64,000 nucleotides of DNA, from NCBI GenBank assembly GCA_946811185.2, contig OX328100.1, positions 19,394,999 to 19,458,998 on the forward strand. Direction: 5' to 3'. The first letter of the stretch is position 1. Each line of letters begins with the position of its first letter. The DNA is from Hippopus hippopus. Lineage: Eukaryota > Mollusca > Bivalvia > Cardiida > Cardiidae. Below are positions 21,332 through 32,858 of the stretch, piece by piece. The notes below the pieces were generated by a model. That model was given only the letters and a program-made list of their open reading frames with translations. It was not told where the DNA came from and did not search any database. The translations under genes were made by a program, and so were the position numbers.

Positions 21332-24150
21332 GTCCGGTAATCTTGCGCACCTAAGCAAAAGACCCTTTGATTTGAATACTTCATAAAATTGAAAGATTCT
21401 CTATGCTGTTTTTCCATTTACTGAAATACCTCATCCGAATAATGGCACCAGTTTTTCGTAAAATAATCTCCTCAAACAAGTCAAACTTTAAAATGTAAAC
21501 ACTTACCACCATGTTTTAACCGGCATGCAACTGGCCGGTGATCTTGCGCACTTGTAGAAAATGACGTCACAACAAAAATTCTTCAAGGTATGGTGGCCCT
21601 CACGGACCATAAACACGAATCACAGTTTTAGAATTCTGCAACAGTAAATTTCAACTCATTAACAGTTTTTAATTTGTAATCAAACTAACTTATTTACACT
21701 GAAGGGATGATTTTTCTTTACTGTTCACTGCTGCACAAAGGGCACTTGAACTCGTCATTTTCGTGCAATTTTTCAATGACAGAGCAAAATTTCGATGCAC
21801 CCATTTTCCACATGACATACAGCAACCCCAGTCAACAAATTGTATCCTTTTATTCAGATCTATTCTTCTGGCTGGAAATTACCACACACTACACAACATT
21901 CTGTATCAATCTCTTCACTTGACTCAATACACTCTGCCATTTGCTTGTTTTTCACTTTAATTGCTGGACCCTTCCCCCTAACAGAATGCTGAAATGGACC
22001 TTTTCCCTTTTTTGCCCAGTCTTAGATTTACCTTCTTTATTGTCTCTATCTTTCCTTGCTCTTTTTCTCTGATTTCTTTCCAAATGTCCAGTCACATCAG
22101 TCTCCAATTCACTTAAGCTTGCCTCTTTCTGTGAAAATGGCGGCGTAAATAAAACTTTCCTCTTGCTTGATTTGAGCTTTCCCTTCTCTATCTCAGTTTT
22201 TCCCCTTTTCTTTATATTTTGGTTTTTCTCCGCTTCCATTATTTTCTTTTTTTCATAGAAAGAGTCTTCTGTTATTGCTGCACCTTTTTTTTCTTTGGTT
22301 CTGCACAATCTGTTAAAGTCTTCTGATTAGTCTTGAAAAAGTATTTTGACAGTTCTGTTATCTTTCCGTTCTTTTCTGCTCACTTTCATCTCTTTTATAT
22401 TCTTGTTGATTATGGGTGGAGTAACACAAGGGGCAGATGGATCAAAAGGAAAAATTCCTGTCTTCCTGTAACCTGACATAATTGTACTCACTGTCAATGA
22501 ATTTTTAAAAGCAGCCCCTATGATCTTCGGAAGATCCTCTTTTACTATAACTCGGCTGGGATCAGCATGTAAAAATTTGTGACATTCAGTGTTGAGATTC
22601 TTTTTTAACGGACTGAATACTGAAACATCAAGGGGTTGAAGGCAGTGACTACTATGAGGGGGCAACACAAATAAATTAATGTCCTCCTTCCTTGCAGTAT
22701 CAATAATATCAAGGGTAACATGGGTTGAATGGCCGTCATACGGAAGTACACATGGTCTAGCTGTTACATGATGTAGGAAGTGATTTTTGAAGAAATCTAG
22801 GAACAGTTGTGAATTAGACCATCCAGTTGGCAAAGACCTACCATCATGTCTAATATCTCTTGACATTCTTTCACCTTTAAAAATTACATTGGGTGGGATG
22901 GTTTCACCAAGGGCATTTACAGCAGCAATGACAGTTGTTGTTACAGATTTACCAGATGTTATACAATGTGGATTACTACCACCTTTGGCCAGGTTTTTTT
23001 TTTTTGGGGGGGGGTGGAAGTTGTGATCAAGGGAAATTCTTGTCTCATCTACATTCCAAATGAATTGTGGCGTTCCTTAATGTCATATTTATCAAGTGTC
23101 TTACCAAGCTCTTCAAAGTATCTCTTTACCATTTCATGATTCACAGCATCATCTCTTGCTTTATCCGTTTCTTAGGGTGAACCATTTTAAGATCAGGAAA
23201 CCCACTACGGAATCCATAAAACCAATGCTTTGTAGGCTCGCTGTTCATTCCTATAGCCTCATACATGCTTTTTGCCATATCAAGTACCTGCTACTTGGTG
23301 AAACCATATCCTAGATGAGCCAAGGAAACACAGTGCTCAGCTAACATCTCTTCTTGAGCTCGGGTAAAAAATGTTGGACCCCGTCCATTTACATCATCTT
23401 GTTTATCTTTCGCCAGCCTCCAACGGAGTGTGGACTCTGGTAAGCCATGTACCTTTGCAAGTCGCCTGATTGTAAAACCTGTTTCACATCTTGGTATGCT
23501 TCTCTCATCATGAGGTACCCATATTTAGACTTTTGTGGTGTCGCCATTCTATTTTACCTGAAAAAAAAAGAGAAAAATCAAAAGAGACTGCTATTATGAT
23601 CACTTAAATTCAATTTCATTATTAGTTGATCTTACAAGTTTGTTTATTTATGAATAGCTCTAAATGAATGGGAAAAATCATGGTATTTATTGGCTTCCGT
23701 AGAAAAAAATATTGGTCATGTGCGATCCGGGCACTTACTCTCAATATTTCGACAGAATGGCGGCAAAACGGAGAGCAGCTGTCGTCTGATTGTTGCTGCA
23801 TTTAAACAACAAAAGTATTGTTAGTAGTAGTTTTTGTGACATACAACATTGTTAAGAAAGTTTTTTATTGACATTTTTCAATGACTGGACACAAAATACT
23901 CGTTTAACAGACAGACGAAATGTTGCAGCCGGATTTTATCCGAAAACTGATCAAAGGGCGTTCCTCATGAATATTTTTAATGATGACATCATACACTAAC
24001 AAAAACACTCTCAGGTAAAAATTTTTGCTCAACTTACCTTTTCAATTTTGCTAAATTCCTATTTTTTCCGAATTAGTCGTAGAAACGGCCGTTCACAAAC
24101 ACGCAAACCTCCGGAACAAAAAAATACCGTAGTGCGCAAGATTACCGGAC
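21332..24150 (-). mobile_element. pogo/Tigger-like DNA transposon
   Basis: GTCCGGTAATCTTGCGCAC (21332-21350) is perfectly inverted at 24132-24150. A further near-copy of this 17-19-mer lies at 21535-21551, just inside the left end. Between the ends is a decayed DDE_1-type transposase on the minus strand. I could not define the TA target duplication, so the outer limits may be slightly wider. Confidence 0.6.
21720..23547 (-). pseudogene. pogo/Tigger-type DDE_1 transposase, broken
   Basis: The frame starts at an ATG at 23547. It first encodes a helix-turn-helix block (GFTIRRLAKVHGLPESTLRW in another frame) and a CENP-B-like block, then TTTVIAAVNALGETIPP, and at 22327-22866 the DDE_1 core with PYDGHSTHVTLDIID and LPPHSSHCLQPLDVSVF. 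A lysine-rich tail follows (21952-22308). Near 21760-21830 lies a PHD-like CMSCGKWVHRNFA and, in a shifted frame, DEFKCPLC. Stops and frame changes (23500, 23240, 23040 homopolymer, 22320, 21800) show it is dead. C-terminal PHD fingers are known in some invertebrate pogo-like transposases. Confidence 0.65.
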
Positions 24151-27100
24151 GCGAAAGGTTACCAGACACGACGGTAATTGTAAAACTTGAAATTCTCGTC
24201 GCTTTGACAGATCTCTTGATACCTGTTTTGTGTTTTAAGGAAATTGCTGAATGCAGCTCAGTTTTTTTTTTTTTTTTTAAGGTGGGGAGGATGGGGTATT
24301 ACAAAAGGGTTTCATAATAAAACGGGGTGAGATATTACTAAAAGATTATTTATAACGTTTTTGATCTTTTCTTCAGGCTTGTTGTCTTCATGGCACTTCT
24401 TATGCTTCTTGTGGATTTTTAGTTGGACCGAAACCAAAACGCGTTTTTCTACGCTTGCTTCTTCCCTCTTTTTATAGTAGGCTTTCCTAAAGTTCGTGTA
24501 TAAATTTTGTTACGATAATTGTGCATTTGTTTACATATCTATCGTGCAAGTAGTGTTCGTTTCCCTATTGCGAAGGTCATTTATGTTGCGCATAAATGCC
24601 AAACTGGGTGAAGTGTTTTCTTCACGGTACCTTTTCGCAAGGTATGTTTCGATATTAAGTACCCAAGGATCACTTTTTTTGAGTTCGATTTCTCACATGG
24701 TCAATCCGAGTTGAGATACTTAGCCTTTTACTGCAAAAAATGGTAATGCTGTCAAAAGACGTCATTGTTTTTTGGAGTTATTATAATTTTGCTACCCTGC
24801 AGAATTTTTCGATCCTATCTCAAAGAGGGTTGTTATTCAAGTTCATAGACTCCCCTCCCCCCAGAAGCACTTTATAAACAACTACCTCACTATACTCGGG
24901 GCACGCAATGACAGTTTTGACGTCAAACGTCGTTAAATGCTACCCTAAATGTTAATAGCCTTGACTCACCCGTGCTATCGCTCTAGTTCTCAGTTCACGC
25001 TATCTCAACATATTACCAATTCAACTGAACAGATTTCTCGTGACCGATCACCCATTTGTCATATATATTTCTGAACAAATCTTCCGCGAATGAAAAAACA
25101 ATTATCTGAGATTTTTCATTTTATCTTCTACCAAGTCAAACCCAATTCCACAAACTTGACGCTTGAGTTTCGGACATACCTTAAATCGATGGGGGCTAAA
25201 CCAGGCGAGTATGCTGGATGCTTCAAAATCTCGAAACCCTAATGTTCCATATCAAGGATGGTATCAGGGAACGTTGTCCTGACGATAGATGACCCAATTA
25301 AATTCATTTCTTGCGCAGCGTCCTGGCAGAACACATCTACCGTAGTGGACCGTCGTAAACACCGCGCTAGCGAACGTGCTTTTTTCTTGTTTATTCATTC
25401 TTGCTTTGTTCATTATTTCACGGGGACTGCAGCCCACACCCCCGCTGCAACATTCGCATGGATGTATAGAATGCAAGTCTGTAATAACAAATAATGAACT
25501 AAAATGTAGCGGGGTCCGTAGATTCTATCCAATTATATTCCAACCTTATCTATGACATTATATTTAAACAATATGCGACTTACCTTTGAATAATATGGCC
25601 CCTTTACAGTCTGCCCAGATGGTACTCTGTGTTGAAGAAGCATGCCCCTTATTGGAGAGGTCATCAGATCTCTCCAATAGTGGTGAGTTTAAAAGGCAGA
25701 CTGTCTCAGAAATTGCTGTCTAAATCCATTTTCTTTGCGAAATTATTCTGATACACAGTCTGTTTCGTCATGGTTTTATAAATAAACCGAAATCAAAAAA
25801 ACTGAAATAGGAAATAGACGTGATTTGTTTTTATTTGACGGATTTCAAAAGAGATTTGTTCTATTGATTTGATTGCAAACTTCCTCTCTCATAATTGTAT
25901 TTTTTTCATATTAAGCTGAATAATCTAAGTAAAAGGGGAAAAAAAAGAATTTCGTTAAAAAAGAGAAAGAACACCGCGGGAAAAGATCACCCGACTTGGA
26001 AACACGGGAAGAAAATCACGTGACTGCCATGTACTGCATGAGAGGTTTCTACGCTGCGGTTTTTTTCCGCATTCATTGAATGTCCAACTTGTTTGTTTAC
26101 AGCTACCAAAATATATTAAAATTAATAGCCAATAAACTATTTGTAAACATTGATGCTGACCTCTCCTGGCTTCTTTTATAAAGAAGCCAACTTGTATCTA
26201 TAAAAAACAATATGAGCATGTGCCGACAGAGCCTTCGACTCGGGATCATAATGTCACCGCCAGGTTTCACCTGTTTTTATCACACGATCTAGAAAAGAGA
26301 CACCTTCGCTCTGGTTCCGTCACAGAAACTCATGGGACCGTTCAACCCGTATCTGTTTGTCATGTGCACTTAGTATCGGGACCCAACGTGCATTACCTTA
26401 CGCATGTGCAAGTCATCTTTCAGAATTTTCTACACAGAGAATACGGATAAATCATGATCCTCAGATAAGACTCGAACTGCTAAGCGTCTACCAGTATCAA
26501 GCATGTCCTTAACTTTTGTCACAAATGCTAGTCGCAGCGACCGTGATCGGCCATCTTTCAACGCCTCCAAAAGAAGTCCTTCCTTCCTGGACTCGCCCAT
26601 GCATTTTGGCGTAACACTCTAAGTCTTCATCATTTTGGATGTTTTTGTTGTTTTTCCGAATTCAACACAGAATTAGAAAACTGCTCTTGTTTCGGTGTCG
26701 CCGGTTGACGCCACTTTTTCTTCAAAAGAATCGCGATTGACAGTGCAATTTTTCTTTTACGGAAGGCACGTTTTTAAGATAAAATTCTACAATTTTAACG
26801 GCGATAACAACATGACGTCATTGGAAGGTAACAGGATCAAGCGCATTTTCTGATCTGTAATAGAATAATTGTATACATGTTTTTCAAACCCATTTTTGAA
26901 GCTTATAAAACGGCGTGCCCCGAGTACCGCTACCTACGTTGCTATAGATACATGTACCATTTTTTCGAGTTTTGTACAGCTCTTTTTGAAAAATGAACTA
27001 TATTTGAATCATTGAGTTTACCGCCTTATGATATCAGAAATATTTTAGAAAAAACGCAGGGTTAAAAACAGAGGGGAGCAACTGTCTATTAACTCAAAGA

Positions 27101-27254
27101 ACAACCATTGTATTTGTACGTTTCTTACAATAGATCTTTTAGTTAATATGACTGTGTTCTATAGATAGAAGCAAGATTTTAATACTGATACAGGTATCGC
27201 ATTTCTTTCTCGTGTTGAGAACCGTGGTATTTAATGCCCTCATTGAAAAGAACC
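24151..27254. other. Host non-coding DNA with a 99-nt hairpin
   Basis: No supported gene in 3 kb. At 25606-25704 an outer stem ACAGTCTGCC / GGCAGACTGT encloses an inner stem ATTGGAGAG / CTCTCCAAT (25651-25659 with 25670-25678). At about 26164-26188 GGCTTCTTTTATAAAGAAGCC forms a small perfect hairpin. Confidence 0.4.
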
Positions 27255-27480
27255 TTAAACCCTTTACCATACAATTTCAAGTCTTAACGACCATTTAAAA
27301 GGAGTGTTTTTGAAAACTTTGTGGGAAAATGAGAACATTCTGGTAATGTCCTTTTCCTACAATACTTTCTATCATGTCAAAGCCATATCCCATCATTTAA
27401 ACCACATTCAATTTGTAGTGTGCAAATAGATCTACTTTACATTTAGATTAGACAAAAAGTTTGTCCTCTGGTAAAGAGTT
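27255..27480. mobile_element. Foldback MITE (copy F)
   Basis: Starts after TTAA at 27255-27258 with ACCCTTTACCATACAA and ends with CCTCTGGTAAAGAG at about 27478; the right TTAA has decayed to GTTA. The central hairpin is degenerate. It sits about 100 bp outside the Polinton insertion. Confidence 0.5.
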
Positions 27481-27585
27481 AGTAGTGATTCAGAGAACTG
27501 AAAAAATAAAAGCTACTAATCAACACAAATATTTTACACACATATATACACAAGTAATCAGCAATTAAACGAATTTGACTGAAGT

Positions 27586-27591
27586 AATACT
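27586..27591. other. Target-site duplication, left copy (AATACT)
   Basis: AATACT immediately precedes the left end AGTAGATAG and is repeated immediately after the right end. Confidence 0.9.
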
Positions 27592-28448
27592 AGTAGATAG
27601 AAAGTGACAGTTCTGACTCACCACAAATTCCAACCAAAAAATTTTCCCCGGGGAGACCACAAAATCGACCACCCAACCACACCACACAATCCAACCACCC
27701 AACAAGAAACTCGGCCACCCACAAATCCAACCACCCAACAAGAAATACGACCCACCACAAAGTCGACCACCCAACCACAAATTAGACCCACCACAAAGTC
27801 GACCACCCAACAACAAAATGGACCCACCACGAAACCAACCACCCAACAAGAAAAAGAGCACACCACGAAACCAACCACCTAACAAGAAAAAGAGCACACC
27901 ACAAAACCAACCACCCAACAACAAATTCACCCACCACACAATCCAACCACAAAATTTTTACCCCCCAAAACCGATTTTCCCTTGCCGGGGGCGGCTTCGC
28001 CATCCCACTCGACTCCACTCGACCCCAGCCCACTCGACTCGGCTCAACCCCAGCCCAGCCCGCCCCACTCTGATCCACCCCAATCCGCCTCATCCCATCT
28101 CAACCCAACCCAATCCACCCCGACCCATCCCAATCCGCCCCACCCCACTCGACTCCAGCTCAGCCTCCATCGCATTGAGGTTGAGGTGGAGCGAAGCTCC
28201 ATCTCAACCGACATTCCCCATCCCCGCGTCGCGGTCGGGGGCCCCTGCCCCAACCCGACGCTTTTCGAACGACGCTTCGCGTCGCCCGCCAAAAAAAAAA
28301 CGCATGCCCAGCCCAGCCCAGCCCAGCCCAGTCCCCATCGCGTCGAGCTCACACCCCGATCGGGATTCGATCGTGCCCCCAAGCCAACGTATCGATTTTG
28401 TTTTCGAGGATATAGCGTTTATTGTCGTTTCCGCTCAAGGCGATTTTA
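27592..28448 (+). repeat. Left terminal inverted repeat
   Basis: Matches 43979-44860 in reverse with few substitutions. The outer half is built from degenerate tandem units of the CCAACCACCCAACAAGAAA / GACCCACCACAAAGTCGACC type. The middle half is a C-rich array (CCCAGCC, CCAATCCGCCCC units). The innermost part (28349-28448) encodes the C-terminus of the polymerase. Long open frames in this repeat on both strands result from the biased tandem composition and are not genes. Confidence 0.95.
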
Positions 28449-31400
28449 TTGATCTCTTCGGTATATAACTCGTGATTACGACTCCTAATAACTACCATTT
28501 TCCTTAATTGCGTCTTATTTTCGAACAAACACTCTTTATAATGTTCGTGTTTAATAAATGCTTTTACTACGTGCCTCGTAATTCCCTTACATTTTTTATG
28601 TTCCCCCTCATCATCGCACATTTTATAAGAATACAGTTTAGACCTGAGGCCCACAAACTCCTCGATAATCTTACCGCTCGTCTCATCTTTGAACGTTCCC
28701 ACTACTTTCTTATTCAATCCCAAGGGAATACCGGAAGGATGATCGGACGGATATTCGCTCGTATCAAACCAATCCTTAATGTCGTCGCTAATATCTTTAT
28801 AAAAATCTTTCGTTTCTATTTCGTACATAAAGCTATCCGTATCGGTGAAAAGAAGTTTAGCTTTTTCGCCGTATTTATTTTTTATATAATTATAATGAAA
28901 TTTATACATCAATACCTTACTTAAATCTAAAATATACATCCCGACGTAAATGGGCTTATTAAAATATAAACGCGGTTTTTTCATTTGAATCATACATAAA
29001 TTTTCGTCGAGGACTTCTATATCGTAATAGTTCGGTTTAGTGGCTAATTTCTCCGCCTTTTCCCTGGTACTAACTAATCTTACATCCACTCTATTCCTGA
29101 TATTTTCCATAGTCTTACCGAATACGGAATTGTTCATGAGTTTGAAGAAATCCTTTTCAAACGCGGATTTAGCTTTCGCCCTTAGGTTAGTATTTTTATC
29201 GATATAAGGTTTTAACCATTCGCTCTCATCGAAAGTTAACCCCCTATGAATCTTTTTAAGCTTTAGACCTTTACTTAAACACAACTCTAAATTTTCGCGA
29301 TGTAGTACGTATTTATATTTATCGAATAAATTAGGTATAAGTTTTTCGACTTTATCGGCCATTAGTCTTTCCGGGGCTAACGGGAAATCGTTATGCCAGT
29401 CCTGTAATTCCTTAGGATATTCCAAATCGACCTCCAATATACAAGGTTGACTTCGCCAATTTTCTAAATCGTCCATCCATTTAAAATTACCGGTAGGAAG
29501 TTTTTGAATCATCCCCCAACCGTAGAGATTATTCGCGTCCAAATAAGTAATAAATTTCGAGGGTTCTTTCGGATCGTATTTTTTGCCCATATAACTATTA
29601 TTCGCTTTCGAGTATCGTTTAAAAATGGTCGAGACACCTCCTCTTATTCCGTTTTCGATAAATAAAATCATGTCGGGGTCGGATAATAATTCCAATTTTA
29701 CCTTAGTAGTTTTTAACATCGCCTCCCAAGCCAATCCGGGCGCCGTATAAAACCAAGATGGGTCTAGTCCGTAATTATCGAAGCAAACGTTCCTGAAATT
29801 TTCGAAAACATCCGCCAACAGTAAAACGTCGACCTTATTATATAAGTCGTGATAAATTTTAAAAGTTTTCATCTTGAACGTTTTCCATACATTTCGCGCG
29901 TGTTTATAATCCTTTTTATTTATTCCAGCAAATTTAAGCTTTGAATAAAATGCTCTTCGCGCGGGTAATTTCGTTTCCTCTAATTTACCGAGGCTATCGA
30001 ACCATTCGTACGGGAATATACCCTTTTGAGAGACCAATTCGAGCTTTTCCCCCTCGAAATATTTCGCGAGATTAATCTTGTCCTCCTTAGTTAGAGCCCT
30101 AGCTAATTCGTCTAAACTTCTACTTAGAAATTTTAAACTATCGAGGAATCTAATCTCGTGCGTTCTAGTTTTTCCCGTCTCGCATTCTATCGGCACCTTT
30201 TTAGACACGCTTATGTACATTTCCTTGTTCGAAGGTATACAACTCGTCTCGCCCGGTGTACTCATTAAATCTTTTATAAATAAATGAGCGTCGTACCTAC
30301 TAAAATTATGAAAGAATACGGGAGTAAAAGTAGGTTTTCTATATTTTAAATTACACAAATTGTGCGCAGCTCCCCTAAATTTCCCGGTATAATGGCAATG
30401 GTCTCTCACCTTTCTCGTCTGAGAAGATGTAGAATTAAATTGCTCCCCGCATATCCAACAATCTCTCGCTCCGTAAAACCTTTTTTTTATCCTCGGCCGT
30501 AAAAATCATTTCCCTCTCAGGTATACTTTCTATTTTTCTTATAACTTTTTCTAGTTTCTTTATGAATTTCTCAGACGCGTTTTCGCCAGAATATCGGAAA
30601 ATTTTCGAAGAATAAACATCTTCGTAAAGCGATTTAACGAAAAAACAATACCCAGAGATTTTATGCGCGTGAATTACTTTCGTACTGTTCCCCCTTTTTT
30701 CGTATTTCTTTTCTAACGTAGACTCCATATCCGCGTAAATCGTAAAAGGGTGTCTCTGTTGTTTATAGAAATTCTTAAAAGATATATCGGTACCCTTTTC
30801 GGGTAAGTCTATTCTACAGGCATCTTTTTCGCCGCAATACTCTAAATGTTTATTTAAAGTTTCTTCTATCGTGAAATGATTTAAACATCTTTCGCAAATA
30901 TAAGTTTTACCGTCATGATCGGATAATTGTTTAGATAACAATCTACTCATATTTTTAATTAAACAATAATGCTTTTTACCATCCTTCTCAATAAGTAAAA
31001 GATTAACGTGATGTTCTCTTTTATAAACTTCTTTACTTATACTTAGCGGGTAGACACCAGTAGATGAATCGTTATACGTGTGTATCGATACGGATATCGA
31101 AGGATTTTGTTTCTCAAATTTACTCCTATCTTGAACGGAAACGTGGTAATTAATCCCTTCCATATTTAATGAGTTTAATGAGGGTATTAGTCTTTCGATT
31201 CTTTCGTGATTACGATCCGTCGGGTTCAAAGCTATAAGAATACAATACGTGAAACACATATCATCGTTTTTATTTCTGGGATTAATAACGCTTTTTGTTT
31301 TCGCTATCTTAGGAGGAGTTGGGATCCAAGAATTACCCTTTATTGGGTTAAACGATACCGTGTGTAATCTTAAATCGATTACGTAAATGACTCTCCAATA

Positions 31401-32378
31401 GTCCGCTTGCATTTCCTTATTCGCTATATTAACTAATACCTGCTCCGCCATTACCGCGTATATTTCGTCGACATCATCCCCGTTTAAATTAACAATCGGA
31501 AATCTGGAATGGAAATTCATAGATTTTAGTTCTTTAGTTCCGGAGTGTTTCATCATACAGATCATAATGAGTTTAACTTTCGTTTGAAGATTCCTTCTCA
31601 TAACGTCGGTTAATTTATCTTTCGCTAAATCGAGGAATTGTTCCGGCGTATAAGATTCTTTACCTCTTATAAGATATTCTTTGGTAAATCCTTTAAGTGC
31701 CGATGGCCCTTCTTCAATCTCTATTTCATCCGTAAATAACTTATCATCTATCTTTCCTTTTAAAGCTTTTATCTCGGGCGATATTTTTCTCGGGGTTTCG
31801 CTATCTAAATATTCCATCAACTTCTTGATCGCGGCTTTAGGTAGTGGCGTTGGTTGCGATACCGGGGCTCCGATATCCCCTCCCCGATTACTTAGAAGAT
31901 CGATTAATTCGCCTCTTTTAAGCGTAGAGTATCCACGAATTCCTAAAGACTTAGATTCCCGTTTTAAGTCTCTTACCGTAAGCCCCCTGAATCGATCGGT
32001 CGGAGGATTACATAGAAGATCGATTAATCCGGCTCTTCTAAGTCTAGAGTATCCTCCAATTCCTAAAGACTTAGATTCCCGTTTTAAGTCTCTTACCGTA
32101 AACCCCCGAAATAGATCGGCTACACTAATAGGTAGAGGATTATTTAGAAGATCGATTAATTCGGCTCTTTTAAGCGTAGAGTATCCTCGAATTCCTATAG
32201 ACCTAGATTCCCGTTTTAAGTCTCCTACCGTAAGCTCCCTGAATATATCGACCGGAGGAGGATTATGTAGAAGATCGACTAATTCGGCTCTTCTAAGCGT
32301 AGAGAATCCCCGGATTCCCCTAGACCTAGCTAAATTTTTTAAACCTCTTACGGTGTACGCATTATAATTCGTACCCAT
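28349..32378 (-). pseudogene. polB: Protein-primed DNA polymerase B, frameshifted
   Basis: A family-B polymerase of the protein-primed type, about 1,340 codons, starting at the ATG at 32378 (TATATAAA immediately upstream). N-terminal part (to 30435): four SAP-like repeats (residues 9-38, 50-79, 93-122, 133-162), a long region that in this family includes the terminal protein, a CERC...HLEYC zinc motif and exonuclease motif I (ADME, D550). C-terminal part (28349-30409): CHYTG zinc half-site, Exo II HNFSRYD, Exo III YNKVDVLLLAD, Pol A DANNLYGWG, Pol B KLMNNSVFGKT and Pol C DTDS. The two parts are in different frames. The break lies between about 30409 and 30490, where a nine-T run (30479-30487 area) is the likely indel site. 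The gene's 3' end lies inside the left terminal repeat. Confidence 0.9.
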
Positions 32379-32474
32379 TTTATATATGGAACTTTAATGC
32401 TTAACTTAAAATATTTTTTAGCGTTAAATATATATTTTCTTTTAAGAAAAAATATATATTTTCTATCGCGGCAG
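32379..32474. promoter_or_regulatory. Spacer upstream of polB with early-type motif and AT hairpin
   Basis: Contains GCTTAACTTAAAAT (32399-32412), 20 nt upstream of the polB start, and an AT-rich palindrome (arms AAATATATATTTTCTT and its complement, about 32426-32462). The same 14-mer precedes two other minus-strand genes. Confidence 0.55.
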
Positions 32475-32831
32475 TCAATCCGTTAGGATCTTAATATTCC
32501 AAATTCCCCCGTTAAAGTTCTTAATTATTTGCGGGCAGCGATCTATAAATTTACCCGCCTTATAAAGCGACGGAAAGGTTTTTATTTCGCCAGTTTCAAC
32601 ATCCTCTATACTAACTTTCTTAGGATTAGTCATAAAAGTTTTTAATCTATCGTACTTAGGGTCTTTACTTCCTTCTTTTATAGTGGGGACTTCGCTTCTT
32701 TTTTTATTAGGTACCTTATCGTACAAACCGTGTTCTTTTACCAACTCCTCCAACCGCTTTTTATCCCAGTACGCGTAGAAATTTATATTATTTTGTCTAA
32801 GAATTTTTTTTATATCTTCGACCTTTAACAT
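32475..32831 (-). CDS. Small SAP/NUMOD1-like protein (118 aa)
   Basis: The N-terminal 30 residues (VEDIKKILRQNNINFY...KKRLEELVKEHGL) look like a SAP-type helix-extension-helix DNA-binding motif. The C-terminal 45 residues (VSIEDVETGEIKTFPSLYKAGKFIDRCPQIIKNF) follow the NUMOD1 pattern, a DNA-binding module found beside homing endonucleases; no nuclease domain is present. The spacer upstream contains a TTAAGTTAA motif like that of polB. Role inferred as DNA binding in replication or regulation. Confidence 0.5.
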   Translation of the reverse strand: MLKVEDIKKILRQNNINFYAYWDKKRLEELVKEHGLYDKVPNKKRSEVPTIKEGSKDPKYDRLKTFMTNPKKVSIEDVETGEIKTFPSLYKAGKFIDRCPQIIKNFNGGIWNIKILTD

Positions 32832-32858
32832 TTCTTATATAAGTTATAATTGGTTAAC

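Noticed and set aside
27604..28468. Several long open frames on both strands encoding Pro/Thr/Gln- or Gly/Trp/Val-rich proteins
   Set aside because: They are frames through the biased tandem arrays of the left TIR and appear identically in the right TIR; there are no start motif or conserved domain.
28508..28924. A 138-codon plus-strand frame
   Set aside because: Antisense to the polymerase C-terminal domain, no motif of its own.
31681..32367. A 228-codon plus-strand frame
   Set aside because: Antisense shadow of the SAP repeats of polB; its repetitive look is inherited from them.
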